Part shown: one piece after another, positions 33,768 to 45,963 of the stretch
Numbering within the stretch: the first letter of the stretch is position 1
Layout of the letters: every line of letters starts with the position of its first letter
Assembly (NCBI GenBank): GCA_026122225.1
Contig: JANEZZ010000400.1
Span: 1,178,001 to 1,242,000 of the forward strand
Direction: 5' to 3'
From: Heloderma charlesbogerti
Lineage: Eukaryota; Chordata; Lepidosauria; Squamata; Helodermatidae
DNA: 64,000 nucleotides
The notes under the pieces: model-generated
What the model saw: only the letters and a program-made list of their open reading frames with translations
Database searches by the model: none
What the model was told of the DNA's origin: nothing
Made by a program: the position numbers and the translations under genes

Positions 33768-34296
33768 TGTCAGGGTGGACACTGAGCCCATAGAATCCCA
33801 GAGTAGTTCTGATTCTGAGGAACAGCAGCCGCTCCTGGGAGAGGAGCGGGCTCATCCTTCCCAGGGCCAACAGCTGACAGAGATTCCTTCCACCGGCATT
33901 CCTAGCATAGATAGCAGTCCTGGGAGTGACAGAGCGCGGGAAGCAGACTTGCTGGACGCGTGACGCCGACGCAGGGAGCGGCGCCAAATGGAGGGCGTGG
34001 AAAGGAGGCGTAGTGCCCGGTTGGCGCACAAACCACGGTTGCGCCCAGAGGATCTAAGGGAAAAGGGGAGGGACTCTCCCTAGCCCATAAGTTCAGGGTC
34101 TGCCAGTGATTCCCTTTCAAACGGGGACCAACTGTTCCAACTTAGGGCATAAGTACTCTGCTGCTCATATGTAGTTGCTAACAGTAGAGCTGTTAAGTTG
34201 TAAAAGAGGAATAAAGCTTTGAAAAGAATCCCTTTGTCTGTGTCTGGACTTGGCTACTGGATTAGACTGAGAGAGGCCTCCAAGGAGCCCTTGACA
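33768..34296 (+). mobile_element. Solo LTR with 5-bp target duplication
   Basis: It starts TGTCAGGGTGGACACTGAGC and ends GGAGCCCTTGACA, with TGTCA/TGACA inverted tips. AGTGG occurs at 33763-33767 and 34297-34301. AATAAA at 34210-34215 is the likely poly(A) signal. No internal gag or pol sequence flanks it, so it is what remains after LTR-LTR recombination. A Gypsy-like or other LTR family is possible; I cannot tell which. Confidence 0.88.
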
Positions 34297-34344
34297 AGTG
34301 GCAAGGGAAAGATGTTATATCATATCATCTGCCAGGGGCCTTCC

Positions 34345-34506
34345 TGCTTCCTGAGGTATAATCCCACCCCGGGTTCAGAGGCAGTATCCTTGTACCTCTG
34401 AATATCAGATGCTAGAGGAGCAAAGCGGGGGAGGCTGTTGACTGACAGTGGATTTCCCAGAAGCTGGTCCCCAGTGTGATCCAGCAGGTCTCTTCTTATG
34501 TTCTCA
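34345..34506 (+). repeat. CR1-type LINE 3' tail, sense
   Basis: GGTTCAGAGGCAGTATCC, CTCTGAATATCAGATGCTAG, GTGTGATCCAGCAGG and the end CTCTTCTTATGTTCTC are those of CR1 tails; no coding part is attached. Confidence 0.65.
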
Positions 34507-37069
34507 TTAGATAATTTCTGTATTAGAAAAAACTTTTATACTGTCACTTGTGAAGTGTGATACGTTTCTTTTGCCATGACTATATGGTTTAGGAAGCCAC
34601 TGCTCTCATCAGTTTTCGGAGCTGCATAATTCATGGCAAAATAAGAAGTGTCACTCAACAAGCTATGGTGTGCAGTTTTTCCCAACACTGATAGTATCTC
34701 CCTGTACTTGTCATGTGGGCCCCTAAGTGGGTGAGAAATCACCATCTCTTTTCCACTGTTAACGCTGCCTTTCAGAGCTTCTTCCCTGCTCTCTCCCACT
34801 AAGTTCTGGCTAATGTTTACCTTTGTAAGGATAAATTTCCCCAGCAGCGATCCCCCCACCACCCCCGCCTTTTAAGGCCATATGGCAATGCCAGTGATCA
34901 TGTACAGGCACCTCCTCATTACTGCTTTCACTTTCAGAATGACTTCCTTAAAAAGCAGAAGAAAACTGACAGCACAAGTCCAGCTGTGGGATATTTAAGT
35001 GGATAATTTCCTGGCTCAAAGGACATGAGATTATTAACTCTCTTCTCAATTCTGGAGCTTTAGAACTGACAAATTTAGAGCCAGGAAATATCCACACGAC
35101 TTCAGCCTACATGCAGACTGTATTTGATGTATTCACAAAAAGCAAATGCTCATGTTGGCATAGTAAAGGATCTGGAAATGCAAAAATATTTTAGGTGGGA
35201 CACCAGTATGCTGTTTTGTAGAAACCAGATGTACTGTATAAAGATCTTCCCTTCCTTCAATTTCCCCCCTTCCTTCCTCTCGCCTACACATTTCCTTACA
35301 CTATTTTAAAAATCACTCCTACAATCGTCAGCATTGGCTTGTAGTACAAAAGACTAAAGACTCTCCCTTTTGCAGGTTTGGACCAATTATTCCCATTTGT
35401 TATTCCTGGCTGCTGCTGGTCTACCTGTTTCACTCTCCCTTTGTCAGTTTCCTCCTCATGTTAATGAGGAGCCAGGAATCAAAGCTGCTTCCAATGCAAA
35501 TGAGTACTGCATTAGGTACATTTATAAGAGGCAGCTGGGTGTACCTCCACAGCAAGCAAAATATAAATGTCACACAGAACATCACATTATAGATTTTAAC
35601 AACGTTAAGGACACTAGGGAGGAGTATCCAGTGCAGCACCACCACAATGTAAATTACGCTGCAATAGTGTAAATGAGCTCTAGGACAATGCTTTCCCTGG
35701 AAAAAGCATCATGCCAACAAGCACCACTGGCAGTGCACCAGCACAACGCAATTTATGTGAGTCACAGTTTTGCACTGGATACTGCCCTATATATGTCTTC
35801 TGTTAATATCAGCTTCTATTGCAATGAGAATGTTGTCTTCAAGTGTAACAGGCTATTAAGTGGATGGGAAAAGTCACCCTGAGAAATCATTTTGTTGCAG
35901 AGTCTAGTAATCACAATGCCAGGACATACAATGCATATGCTCGTCTCCCCTTTTAGAGTTTGCCAAACAAATCACTTTGACTAGCTCATACACAGACAGA
36001 ATCAAGGGACAGGATGGGCCACTTCTCCAGGACCAACACTGCTCCTCTTTCTCCAGCAGCAGCCTTTCTGTCCTATCAGGGTTGCTCTGCTTTTTGGTTG
36101 TCTGGCTGCAGCAGGTAGTCTAGCCACTAGAAGCACCCATCCGTCTAAGAAACTGCATCTCAAAAAAGCAGCAAAAGCCAGACTTGAAGAACCAGCCCAT
36201 GCCACTTCACTCCTTGGGAAAGTAAGTGAACTGGAAGGAATGGGAGGATCCAGGGCAAGAGGAAGGGAGTTGTAGCAATTCTCCAGTAGTTATAACTAAA
36301 CTAGTGTTGACATGCAACTTTACATGCAACTTAACTAGTGCATGTTTGAATATGATTGCAGATTATGAGGGGGATGTTACATTTAAAAAATAGAAAAGGA
36401 TGTTACAAAGAGAATAACAAAGGTTATTCATGGAACGTAAATGTTTTACACTTATATTCTTGCACATAGGTGGTGGAATGTCAGAAAGGAGGTGGAGAAC
36501 TAAGCACACAGAAAAACAAATGTTTGAAGTATGAATGGATATAATGGGGAAAACAAAATGTCTTCTAATAACTAATAGTGTGCAAGCAACATTTTAATGA
36601 ATGTCATACATGTACAAAAGTCCAATGGTCCTGTTGCAAACGGTTGTTCTCTTGTACAACTCCAATTTATTTCAACAGACCTTGCACAGGAGACATTCCT
36701 GGATCACTTCTTCCTTCCCCAGAACAAATGGATATTCAGATCTACTTCACTATTTATGCAGGGAATATATTTTCAGCATGCCCACCAGGTGTCACAAGGA
36801 GAACATAACGTAATCTTTGAAGAGGAAATATGCAACACACACTAGACATGGAATTGGCTAAAGGTTTCAATTGTGTGTCCACTCCTTGTTTACTGGGGTA
36901 CATTTTCTATTCAAATGTTACACTGTTTACCACATGGGCATGTTGACAGCACATTTGCCACATGAAGTGTGAAGCAGCTTGATAAAAGAATCATTGGGGA
37001 AAAAATAAACTGCTGTTTTGAGAACAAATAAAAATAGCTAGAGTCCCACCGTTATAAATGGAAACTTAC

Positions 37070-37239
37070 TCTTTCAGTTGCTTTGTTAACTTCACAACCT
37101 GGGATGCCAGTGACATGCATGTCTCCACTACGACCAAGTAACGTGAACACATGGTGTGTCCGTGCCGTTCAGCACTTTGGGAAGGTTTCTCTCCAGCATG
37201 GTTTTGCATAGTGACATTTGCTCCATATTCCACTAGAGT
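37070..37239 (-). CDS. SNCAIP: SNCAIP coding exon: end of ankyrin block and start of coiled coil
   Basis: It has 170 nt, 56 codons plus two bases (GA) of a glutamate codon completed in the next exon. The acceptor is TATTTTTAG and the donor is AAAGA/GTAAG at 37069-37068. It begins TLVEYGANVTMQNHAGEKPS, finishing the ankyrin repeat, and continues with CSRYLVVVETCMSLASQVVK then LTKQLK. The second half is the leucine- and valine-spaced coiled coil that, in the family, mediates self-association and synuclein binding. The split codon agrees with the first base of the next exon at 29150, which supports both borders. Confidence 0.96.
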
Positions 37240-37339
37240 CTAAAAATATAGATGTATATTAACAGCAACTATTACCTTGAGAGGCACTAGGTTCAACACA
37301 GATTGAAAGTACTTCTTCATGTTCCTGGTATGAACCTAC

Positions 37340-37640
37340 CCATACACTACAATAATCACCTGGGCCCCTCCTTCCAGTCCTTCTTCTGAGAGACATTCGA
37401 AAGATGGCAACAAAGGAGAAGGCCTTCTTCGTGGTGGCCCCGTGATTGGGAAATGCTCTCCCCAGTAAAGTCCACCCTTCACCAACACTGTCATCTTTTT
37501 GGTGCTAGTTTAAGACTTCCCCCTACTCCCAGCCATTTGACAGCATATGATAAGCCTTTTTAATGGGTTCTGGGAGGGCTGCCATCTTATGAGTTTTCTT
37601 GAGTGATCAGGCTGATGACTTTTGGAAACAGAATGCTGGA
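37340..37640 (+). repeat. L2 LINE C-terminal ORF2 and 3' fragment
   Basis: GAGACATTCGAAAGATGGCA, GAGAAGGCCTTCTTCGTGGT and GGCCCCGTGATTGGGAAATG translate as the KEKAFFVVAP...LGNAL block near the L2 ORF2 end. Confidence 0.6.
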
Positions 37641-37692
37641 CTAGGTGAACCTTTGGTCTGATCCAGCAAGGCAATTCATATGTTCTTACCTT
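37637..37692 (+). repeat. CR1-type LINE 3' tail, sense
   Basis: GAATGCTGGACTAGGTGAAC, TTTGGTCTGATCCAGCAAGG and CATATGTTCTTAC are the typical last bases of a CR1-type tail. Confidence 0.6.
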
Positions 37693-37817
37693 TAAGACTC
37701 CTGCTATAATTTAAAGAATTTTATGACAATGGTGCCTCCACGTTCATTAAGTTTAGATGCTTTGACATGGATATAGGAGCTGAAGTTTCATTTTTCCACC
37801 ATCATAGTATACGGTAT

Positions 37818-37819
37818 TT

Positions 37820-37850
<31 letters not shown>

Positions 37851-38540
37851 TTATTTATTTCATTTCTATACCGCCCAATAGCCAAAGCTCTCTGGGTGGT
37901 TCACAAAAATTAAAACCAAAGAGCACACAATAAAACAATACAAAATATATAAAACATTAAAACCACAGTAAACAATACAACCAGAATAAAACCTAGCAGC
38001 AGTGCAGAGATTTAAAATACAGATTTAAAACAGCAAAGCTAAAAGTCTAAAGAGATAAAATGCTAAAATGCCTGGGAAAATAAGAAGGTTGTCACCTGGC
38101 GCCAGAAAAGAATGCAATGTAGGTGCCAAGCGAACCTCACTAGGGAGCTCATTCCACAGCCAGGGTGCCACAGCAGAAAAAGCCCTCCTCCTAGTAGCCA
38201 CCTGCTTCACTTCCTTTGGCAGGTGCTCATGGAGAAGGGCCACTGAGGATGATCTTAAGGTCCGGGCAGGCACATATGGGAGGAGGCAATCCTCCAGATA
38301 ACCTGGCCCCAAGCTGTTAAGGGCTTTGAATGTTAATACCAGCACTTTGAATCGGGCCCGGAAATGGACTGGCAGCCAGTGCAGCTGGAAAAGTACTGGC
38401 ATAATATGAGCTCGTTGGCCAGTCTCTGTTAGCAATCTTGCTGCCCTATTTGGACCAGCTGAAGTTTTCGGACCGTCTTCAAATGCAGCCCCACGTATAA
38501 CGCATTGCAGTAATCCAGATGAGAAGTTATCAGAGCATGG
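37818..38540 (-). repeat. L2-type LINE, 5'-truncated, in SNCAIP orientation
   Basis: The minus strand encodes LHWLPVHFRARFKVLVLTFK, LNSLGPGYLEDCLLPYVPAR and RRRAFSAVAPWLWNELPSEV, the L2 ORF2 C-terminus, uninterrupted for about 135 codons. The 3' end is the reversed ATACCGCCCAATAGCC, AAAGCTCTCTGGGTGG block with a (TTTA)n tail (37818-37860). Well preserved, hence fairly young. Confidence 0.88.
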
Positions 38541-38744
38541 ATAACTGTACCCATATTATTTCATATTATTATATAACTGTAGTATATTATTTCATCTACT
38601 AAAGAAATTTAACTGTATAATGCCATCACATCCGCTCTTGCTTCTCTGCTAGTTGAGATAGTTTTGAACATGTGATAAGTTAGCACTTGATGAACATGAT
38701 GCCACTGAGGGATGCTGCAATAGCTGTTCCACAACACTAATTCT

Positions 38745-38822
38745 GCAATCCAGGCACACTTATCTAGGAGTAAGTCCCACTGAACTCAGTGCAACTTACA
38801 GTAGATACATATAGACTGCATG
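38745..38822. repeat. Short palindromic element of the GCAATCCTATGC family, diverged
   Basis: CTGCAATCCAGGCACACTTA, TAGGAGTAAGTCCCACTGAA and CAACTTACAGTAG; arms are eroded. Confidence 0.5.
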
Positions 38823-39476
38823 ACTGAGCGCAGTAGATGATCTAGTTCCCTATAGATCTCATTATGTATTTATTTAATTTATTTATTACATTTTTATATG
38901 CCCAGTAGCTGAAGCTGTCTGGGTAGTATGGAATTGTGAAAAGTCCTTGTGTGTTGGAAACTATTTCTGTATATTTCATCAACACAAATGTTTTATGGTA
39001 TTTTCCCTCCTGTCGTTTGTGACTTCTGTTGGAAATTACATTACTAAGGTTTTGCTGCTGTTTGTCTAGTGCGTGCAGCTATCATTTATAGGTTACAAAA
39101 TTGCAGAACAAACAATGGGTAGGTAGTTAAGATGAAAATAAAGATCTCACATTTAGGCCTGTTTCTGGAGCACTTTTGGATGCTCCCAAAAGCAAGGAGA
39201 GATTCTGCAAGAGTGTCCCCCACGCATATCCTGCAGAGCATCTGGAGTAGTAAACCACACGTTTTCCCTGCAGAGAACTGTGTGAGCTCCCCTGGCATCA
39301 ATAGCTTTTATACCTTACCATCAGAGAGATAAATGATTCCCCCTGTGTTTGATATGAAGTTATATCCTGGGCTTCTTCCTCCCCATTCCACTCTCTTCAT
39401 ATATTTTGTAATGTTCTTCAAAGTCACTCTAAGGGCTGACTCTTACAAGTTTTTTGGTACTTGGGTATGAATGAAG

Positions 39477-39821
39477 GGGTGGAGGGGCTGCGGTGGCTTA
39501 GTGGCTAAGACGCTGAACTGCAGACTGGAAGGTCGGCAGGTCAGCAGTTCGAGAACCGGGTGCCGCGTGACGGAGTGAGCTCCCGTCTTCAGTCCCAGCT
39601 TCTGCCAACCTAGCAGTTCGAAAGCAAGAAATTGCAAGTAGGTAAATAGGTATCGCCTCGGCGGGAAAGGTAACAGCGTTCCGTGCACCTCGGTGTTCAG
39701 TCATGCCGGCCACATGACCACGGAAGTGTCTTTGGACAGCGCTGGCTCTTCGGCTTAGAAACAGGGATGAGCACCGCACCCTAAAGTCGGACACGACTGG
39801 TTGGGGACACCTTTACCTTTT
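39477..39821 (+). repeat. tRNA-derived SINE with BovB-like tail and 11-bp target duplication
   Basis: TATGAATGAAG occurs at 39466-39476 and 39822-39832. The head GGCTGCGGTGGCTTAGTGGC is tRNA-like with AGCAGTTCGAGAACC as B box. The 3' part AAAGTCGGACACGACTGG matches AGAGTCGGACACGACTGA at the end of the full-length BovB, the expected signature of a SINE mobilised by BovB. Confidence 0.9.
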
Positions 39822-39837
39822 TATGAATGAAGAGTGG

Positions 39838-39960
39838 TGGGCCCACCCTCATTGGAGGTCTTCAAACAGAGGGAATGCTGAATCTCGAATTCCTGCACTG
39901 AGCAGGGCACTGGGATATAGGGACTTAGAAAGCCCCTTCCAATATATGCCTGTACCTTTC
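39838..39960 (+). repeat. CR1 LINE 3' tail, sense
   Basis: CCTCATTGGAGGTCTTCAAA, CAGAGGGAATGCTGAATC and GAAAGCCCCTTCCAATA are the CR1 3' UTR; the octamer terminus is degraded. Confidence 0.65.
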
Positions 39961-41246
39961 ATATCTGATACATAGCATGCGTAATTTCTTAATTGTGTAA
40001 TTAATGTCTAAAACAGACATTAGTTTAAATAGATGTCTAGCGGCTATGTCTTTTGTTCATTTTTACACTGCAGTATGTACGAGGGCCCTGATCCAGGTGT
40101 TAAAAGCTCCACCGCCCCCCCCCATGCTAGAGACCTGAACCTAATCTAGAGTAAAAAAAGAAAAAAAAAGACATAGCTGCTATACACAGATTTAAAGTAA
40201 TGTCTGTTTTGGCTTACATTCCATTAATGCACAGTTAAAAATTACACATGTTATGTATCAGTTATGAAAGGTGCAGGCATATATTGGTAGCCCTGTTCCA
40301 GTTTAAAATATACATGAGTAGAGATGGCTAGCTCAATACCATGCTCAGATGGCCATGCAAGAATTATATTAACAAAAATTAAACTGCTGGGCAGAGCAAT
40401 CCTATGGTCCCATATGCATAGGATATTTCACATTTCCCCTTCCAAGGCCATAGATGGTCCTATGACTTCGGGAGGGGGATATTCAACACTGAATACTTCC
40501 CCCTCCCTCCTCACAACTGTCATGGAAAGAACTGCACTTCTTTCTGACAATCTCACAGAGGTAAAAAAAGGGGTGTTCTTGGGGGTGGAGAACGGAGGGG
40601 AGAAGAGAGAACAGGATCTGCAGAATCCTAGGGCCTCTTCATCGCCTGTCTCTGCCTACCACCACTAAGTGAACTAGAGGCCCATCTAGCTAGGTTGGAT
40701 TTTTGGGGTGGGGGGATTGGAACGGGGGGCGAGATCACTTCTGTCCTCCTCCAGTCCTGCCCGCAACAACTGAGCAGGTCATAAAATTTTCAGAAACCTA
40801 TGAGCTGGAGGCTTCCATCTAATGGGCAGCAATTCCATAGGACTGCACCCTAAGAGTTCTTCTGTATGATTCAGGAACTTTCCATTCCTACTTCGGGAGA
40901 CCTTATTCTAATGAAAAACATTGTTTTGCCTATTTTGTATTACTTCGTCTTATAAGCTCAATCATTTGTACTTCTAGTAATTTTAAAACTGTAAATGATG
41001 CGTTGTATCAAATGCTATCCTTTCAATTCACAGAAATTTTTTGATCCAGAGGAAGCTTTGATGAACAGAAGTGGAAGAGACAATTTTGAAAATTCCTTTT
41101 TCTCTTGCAGACCCCATGCCCTGTCTGTTCTGGAAGGTCCCCCAAACATCTGGAGCATTGGATACACGCAATATCTTCTGATATTAATGATCTTCCTTAT
41201 CCATGTAACAACATTACTTTGGATAAATAGAGCTTTATTGTTTTAC

Positions 41247-41372
41247 CTGTATACATCCCAGATACCCATGCTGGGCAGCTACATGGACAGCGCTATTACC
41301 ATCCTGATCAACTTCATCCAAAGAAATTCCTTGTTCTTGCATAAATTGAAGAAGCCACAGAAGGATTTTCTC
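41247..41372 (-). CDS. SNCAIP: SNCAIP coding exon: ankyrin repeat, 42 codons
   Basis: It has 126 nt, 42 codons, phase 0 on both sides. The acceptor is TTCTCCAAAG, with a weak, purine-containing tract. The donor is ATACAG/GTAAAAC at 41246-41245. It encodes EKILLWLLQFMQEQGISLDE, then VDQDGNSAVHVAAQHGYLGCIQ. DQDGNSAVHVAAQHGYLGCI is a canonical ankyrin repeat that is completed by TLVEYGANV in the next exon. This segment is the best conserved part of the protein that I can judge. Confidence 0.97.
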
Positions 41373-42815
41373 CTTTGGAGAAAATAAACATGTTTTACAC
41401 ATTGCAAGATGACAAAAATATGTGTGGAAGATATTAAAAATTATAATCATGATATGTACATATATAAGATAAAATAAGGTACATTTACATGATAGCTACA
41501 CTGGGGAACTAACACAGGTACTGCTTGCATTGTTCACAGATAGCCCATGTTAGATGCAGCTCAAATCTCTTTGCGCTAAAAGAAAATTCACAAATACCCC
41601 ATGTTGCAACTTATTTACATGGGAGTAATCCCCAATGAATTACTTCTAAGCAAACATGCGTATGACTGGGCTGCATGCCTCCTATGATGGTTCATATTAA
41701 CTGAACTGATAAGAAGTACCAGGCCAAGTGATGAATAAGAGCTGCGGGACAAAGGATCTCAGTATCATATTGCAGGGTTACAGGCAATTCGGGTTTTCTT
41801 CATGGGGTAGATCTTAGGTGCTGAAAAACTAATGAATTCTCAAGACAAAATTGGTAATTGTTTTCAGTATCTAAGGGTTACCCCATAAGGGAACCCTGAA
41901 TTGCCAACAGTCCGATTCTGTCTCCTGCATTTTTTAAAATTATTATTATTATTATAATATCATATTTTCTGGGTCTTTGATTCCCCACACCCTCCCATTG
42001 CTCCTGTTTATTTTGTTTAATTTTGGTTGCATAAGAAGCCTTTTAACTCCTATGATGATATTTGTAGTTTAACATTTATGAAATAAAAATAAATGGATAA
42101 AAATCGCAAATTCTCATGCAGTTTTTAGATACCAGATATATCTAAATATGGAAAAGTTGAGAGATTCTCAAGTGGATTCTAGATGCTAGAAAAATACTTT
42201 AAGGTACTGATTTCTCATTATGTGTGGATTCTCACATGAGCCACACATTGCTAGAAACTAAAACCAATAGCAAAGCGGGTGAAACCAAGGAGGTGAAGTG
42301 TAGGATAATTATTATTTTTATCCAGTATGACTTGCACATTCATGACAATAGGAAAATGATTGATGAAAAACCAATAAAACTGTAACAATGCTACGAGAAG
42401 GAAGATATTTAATGTTGACGTTGCTATAGCAGTAACATTAGATGTAGTAACTGTCTCCTACAGAAAAAACAATGGTTGATGATAGTTATGGATATAATTA
42501 GTAGGGCTGCAACATGGGTTACTCAATTTATTATAATCATTTATTAAAAACAGTTTGCTAAACTAAAAATATGTCCTAACACATTCAAACACCATATATA
42601 TATATATATTGCACACACACACGTGTACTTAAAAACGTGCAGATAGCAAGTGCCATCTTAGAAAAATCATCCTCTCCTGTATCAACAAGAAGAAGTAATG
42701 TCTCCTGCAACACAGGCTTTTATTATCTAAAGCCAAGAAAATATACTTTTTCTCTTTAGGACTATTTTTTCTCATAAGCAAATTCAGTTGATAACTGAAA
42801 TAGCTTTAGTTGATT

Positions 42816-44285
42816 ATTTATTTATTTGATTTACACCCTGCCTTTACAACAAAAATGGGGACTTAACAGTAAGAAGATCAAGATTAAAATAAACGTAGTT
42901 AAGACAATCATAAAAACAAACAGATTAAAAACAGAATAAAAAACACAACAATAAAGAAATAAAAGGAACATCCAATGCAACAGAACCTGCTTCAGCAACA
43001 GACCAGCTTCCATGCCAAAGATCTGCTTGAATAAAACACTTTGCTCGCCAGCAGAAGGGCAGCAAGGAGAGAGCCAGCCTAGATTCCTTTGGCAGGGAAT
43101 TCAAGAGCCTGGAAGCAGCCGCCGAGAATGGTCATTCTTGTGTTCCCACCAAACATGCCCCTGATGGCTTCTGGGAGATCTTAAGACTCAGGCAGGCTCG
43201 TATGGGAGAATGCAGTCTTTCAGGTAGCCTGGTCTGAAGTCATATAGGGCTTTATAGGTCATAGCAAGCACTTTGAATTGTGCACAAAAACAGACCAGTA
43301 GTCAGTGAAGCTGTTGCAACAAGGGAATCACATACTCCCTGTAACTGGTCCCAGTCAACAATCCGGGTGAAGAATTCTGGACCAGCTGAAGTTTCTGAAC
43401 ACTTCTGGAAGATAGCTCCACGTATAGCTCATCACACTAGTCCAAACGGCATGTAACTGAAGCATGCATCACCACGGCCAGATCAGGCATCTCTAGAAAG
43501 AGGCGGAGTTGGCACACTAGTCTCAGCTGTGCAAACACACTCCTGCCCACCTTCGAAACCTGGAATCCTGGTTCACAGCTGAATCCAGGAGTACACCCAA
43601 ACTGCAAACCCGAGTCTACAAGGCGAGTGTGACCCCATCCAGCACAGGTTGAATTCCTATTCCCTGATCTACTAACCAGGAGCACGTCTGTCTTGTCTGG
43701 ATTAAGCTTCAATTTGTTGGCGCTCATCCAGCCCATTACTGACATTAGACATTGATTTAGAACTAGAGAAGCTTCCTTGGATTTAGATGGAAAGCAGAGT
43801 TTTATGTATGATCAGCATACTGCTGGCACCTAACACCAAAACTCCAGGCAACCTCTCACAGCGGTTTCATAAATATGTCAAATAGCACCAGGGACAAGAA
43901 GGAACCACAGGTCAATAGCCAGGGAGTCAATCAGGAGATCCCCAGCACCACCTTCTGAGATCATCCCTTCAAGAAGAACTGGAGCCACCGTGGAACAGTG
44001 CTTCCAAGTCAAAGAATCATAGAATTATAGAATTATAGAATAGTAGGGTTGGAAGGGACCTACAAGTCCTATTCCAGAGAGATGTCCCCGAAAGATACCA
44101 TGGCTGATGGTACTGGAAGCCACTGAGAGTTCCAGCAGAATGAACAGGGACACACACACCCTGTCCAGTTCCCAGCACAGATAATTCACCAAGGTGACCA
44201 AAGCAGTCTCTGTCCCATAACTAGGTCTGAAGCCACACTGAAATGAATTGAGATAATCTGCCTCATCCAGAAATGCCTGTAATGA
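42816..44285 (-). repeat. L2-type LINE, long fragment with RT domain, in SNCAIP orientation
   Basis: Minus-strand pieces in order: GFKPSYGTETALVTLVNYL (RT motif region), then after a CR1 insertion an IYMKPL region, WMSANKLKLNPDKTDVLLVS, LVSRSGNR and FAQLRLVCQLRLFLEMPDLA then VVMHASVTCRLD. These are L2 ORF2 RT and post-RT blocks. It is about 1.4 kb, with frame breaks, and ends in an AT-rich 3' region starting near 42816. Confidence 0.8.
44022..44073 (-). repeat. CR1 LINE 3' tail nested in an L2 copy
   Basis: GAATCATAGAATTATAGAAT, then TAGTAGGGTTGGAAGGGACC: reversed, it is the CR1 terminus with ATTCTATG-type octamers. It interrupts the L2 reading order, so it is younger than the L2. Confidence 0.75.
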
Positions 44286-44554
44286 TGAATTGATTAATCA
44301 AATAAGATATATTTAATGGGATGACATTTCTAATAATTATATATAACCAATAGTTGGAGTTCTTTAAAATTTTTGAATTACAAAATACAGCCAAAATGGG
44401 AACATTGAGAAATATGAGGGGCATATTACCATGTTCAGGGGAACCCTGACATTTGTAAAAGCACAAAAACTCCTTTAAAAAACCTTAAGGGGGTAAAACC
44501 ACAACCCCCCCCAGCTCAATGAGGATTGAGCATATTCAACAGCCAAGGAATATT

Positions 44555-45035
44555 TAGGGTGTCTCTACGTTAAGCAAAAAACCTGCAAAAATCCACACCC
44601 TTTCCAGAGCTTCCTGCTTTCGGTTTCTTTGTGGGACTGCAAAGGGCTTCTTTACACGGCAGACACGTGGTTTGAACTGAGGGAGTGCCTTCCTCCGTCC
44701 CTGGCATGTGTGCAAAAGAGTGGGAGGAGTCTTGTTTTCGTAACTTAACTTCTGCTGTACTGTTTTCTCACAGCCCCAGGAAACTTCTGACTTACTTCTG
44801 AGTGGACATAAAATGTAAGATTGTGCCAATTGGAGAATATTGGGGGAGGTCATGGCACTCCTGTTCCATGGGCTGGAAAAAATACCACATTTATTGCATT
44901 TGGGGAAAACATGGGATAGGCTGGGGGAAATTGCAGGACACCCTGGAGGGTAACAGCATCATCTAAAGAGCCCGCAAACTTCCATGACAGAGTCATCTCA
45001 GTAGCAGGATAAAAGGTCAGTGTGATGATGCCCTT
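44555..45035. mobile_element. Non-autonomous DNA element, copy 1 of 2
   Basis: The left end AGGGTGTCTCTACG and the reversed right end AAGGGCATCATCACACTG are inverted repeats. The right part ATCTAAAGAGCCCGCAAACT, then AGCAGGATAAAAGGTCAGTG matches ATGTAAAGAGCCTGCAAACA and ACAGGATAAAAGCTCAGTG at 62460-62522. Confidence 0.65.
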
Positions 45036-45963
45036 AGTTTGAGCTGGAAATGGAATGGAATATTTGGGGCAGAGGATGAAATGGAGGGTCCTGGCGGAGG
45101 GCATGGCTGGTTGCCTGGAACCCTTAACAAAAACAAACCTGTTGGAAGGTAAGGATGTGTTGCACTGTTTTCTGTCTGACCTGTTATACTGGAGATGTGT
45201 TTGAAGAGTCTGCTTGTTTGGCAGAAGTTGCAGGACAATAAGTAGGGCTCAAGTTTTACCATTAACTGGATTCACAATCTAAAGATCCACACATTCTTGG
45301 AGATATGCTTGATCCATACCTCTTCTTGATCTCACCACTTGGCAATGATTCAGTTGGCTCACTTACTGTGGAGTTGGGGGGTGGGTTTCAAGGATACTCC
45401 TGAAGACAGACATGGAACTGAAGCAGGGCAAGGGTTTCTCAAGAATAAAGCATCATTTACAAGCACTGCAGGGCAACACTGACATCAATGGGCCTATTCT
45501 TTGTCTACTTTATTTTATTTCATTTTTTTGCTTTCCCTGTCATAGGAAGTATTTGCTGAAAAAACTGATACTGTGTATGCCAAGTGCTAGAGGAAATAAT
45601 TGTGTGTTGAATGCATTCAAAAACACTTCTTCCTTGTAAAAATATTTCCTTTGCATTACAGCCAAGTCTGGTGTTTACATGGGTTATCTTTTGCATGAGT
45701 AACTTTTGAATAAGTTAAAAAGTGTCTTTCAAATACTTGTGTGTTAGAATTACTCAATATTTGTTCCTCCAGTTCCCAAGACTTGAAAGCACAGGATAAA
45801 ATACAGTTCATGTCAGTATATTAAGAAAGCTTTTATCCATGATTGGTACAGTTTTACATTTTAAAGCTTCTGTATTTATGGATAAATATAAAATTTACAA
45901 TATGGGAAACATGAGTTGATTATCTTATCCAGCATTAAAACAATAATTCAAAATTAACTGTAC

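Larger units (their letters stand above)
29151..37069 (-). other. SNCAIP intron within the coiled-coil region
   Basis: It holds the truncated BovB (29656-31320), the hairpin at 31426-31529, the solo LTR (33768-34296) and a CR1 tail (34345-34506). I recognise no family in 31530-33760 (apart from a GC-rich triplet patch near 32330-32390) or in 34510-37069. Confidence 0.6.
37240..41246 (-). other. SNCAIP intron within the ankyrin block
   Basis: It contains L2 pieces (37340-37640 and 37818-38540), a CR1 tail (37637-37690), a target-duplicated SINE (39477-39821) and a second CR1 tail (39838-39960). Nothing is recognised in 38940-39460 or 39965-41246. Confidence 0.6.
41373..45963 (-). other. SNCAIP intron within the ankyrin block
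   Basis: It holds the long L2 copy (42816-44285) with a nested CR1 tail, and a MITE at 44555-45035. In 41373-42815 only a diverged short palindrome (about 41605-41675) and a small (TA)n are seen; nothing is recognised in 45040-45960. Confidence 0.6.

Noticed and set aside
34536..34862. 108-codon minus-strand frame
   Set aside because: No recognisable family, no splice sites that fit SNCAIP phase, and no repeat of it elsewhere; treated as a chance frame.
41235..41450. 71-codon frame read as a complete small protein
   Set aside because: Only 41247-41372 is exon; the rest is intron read through the splice sites.
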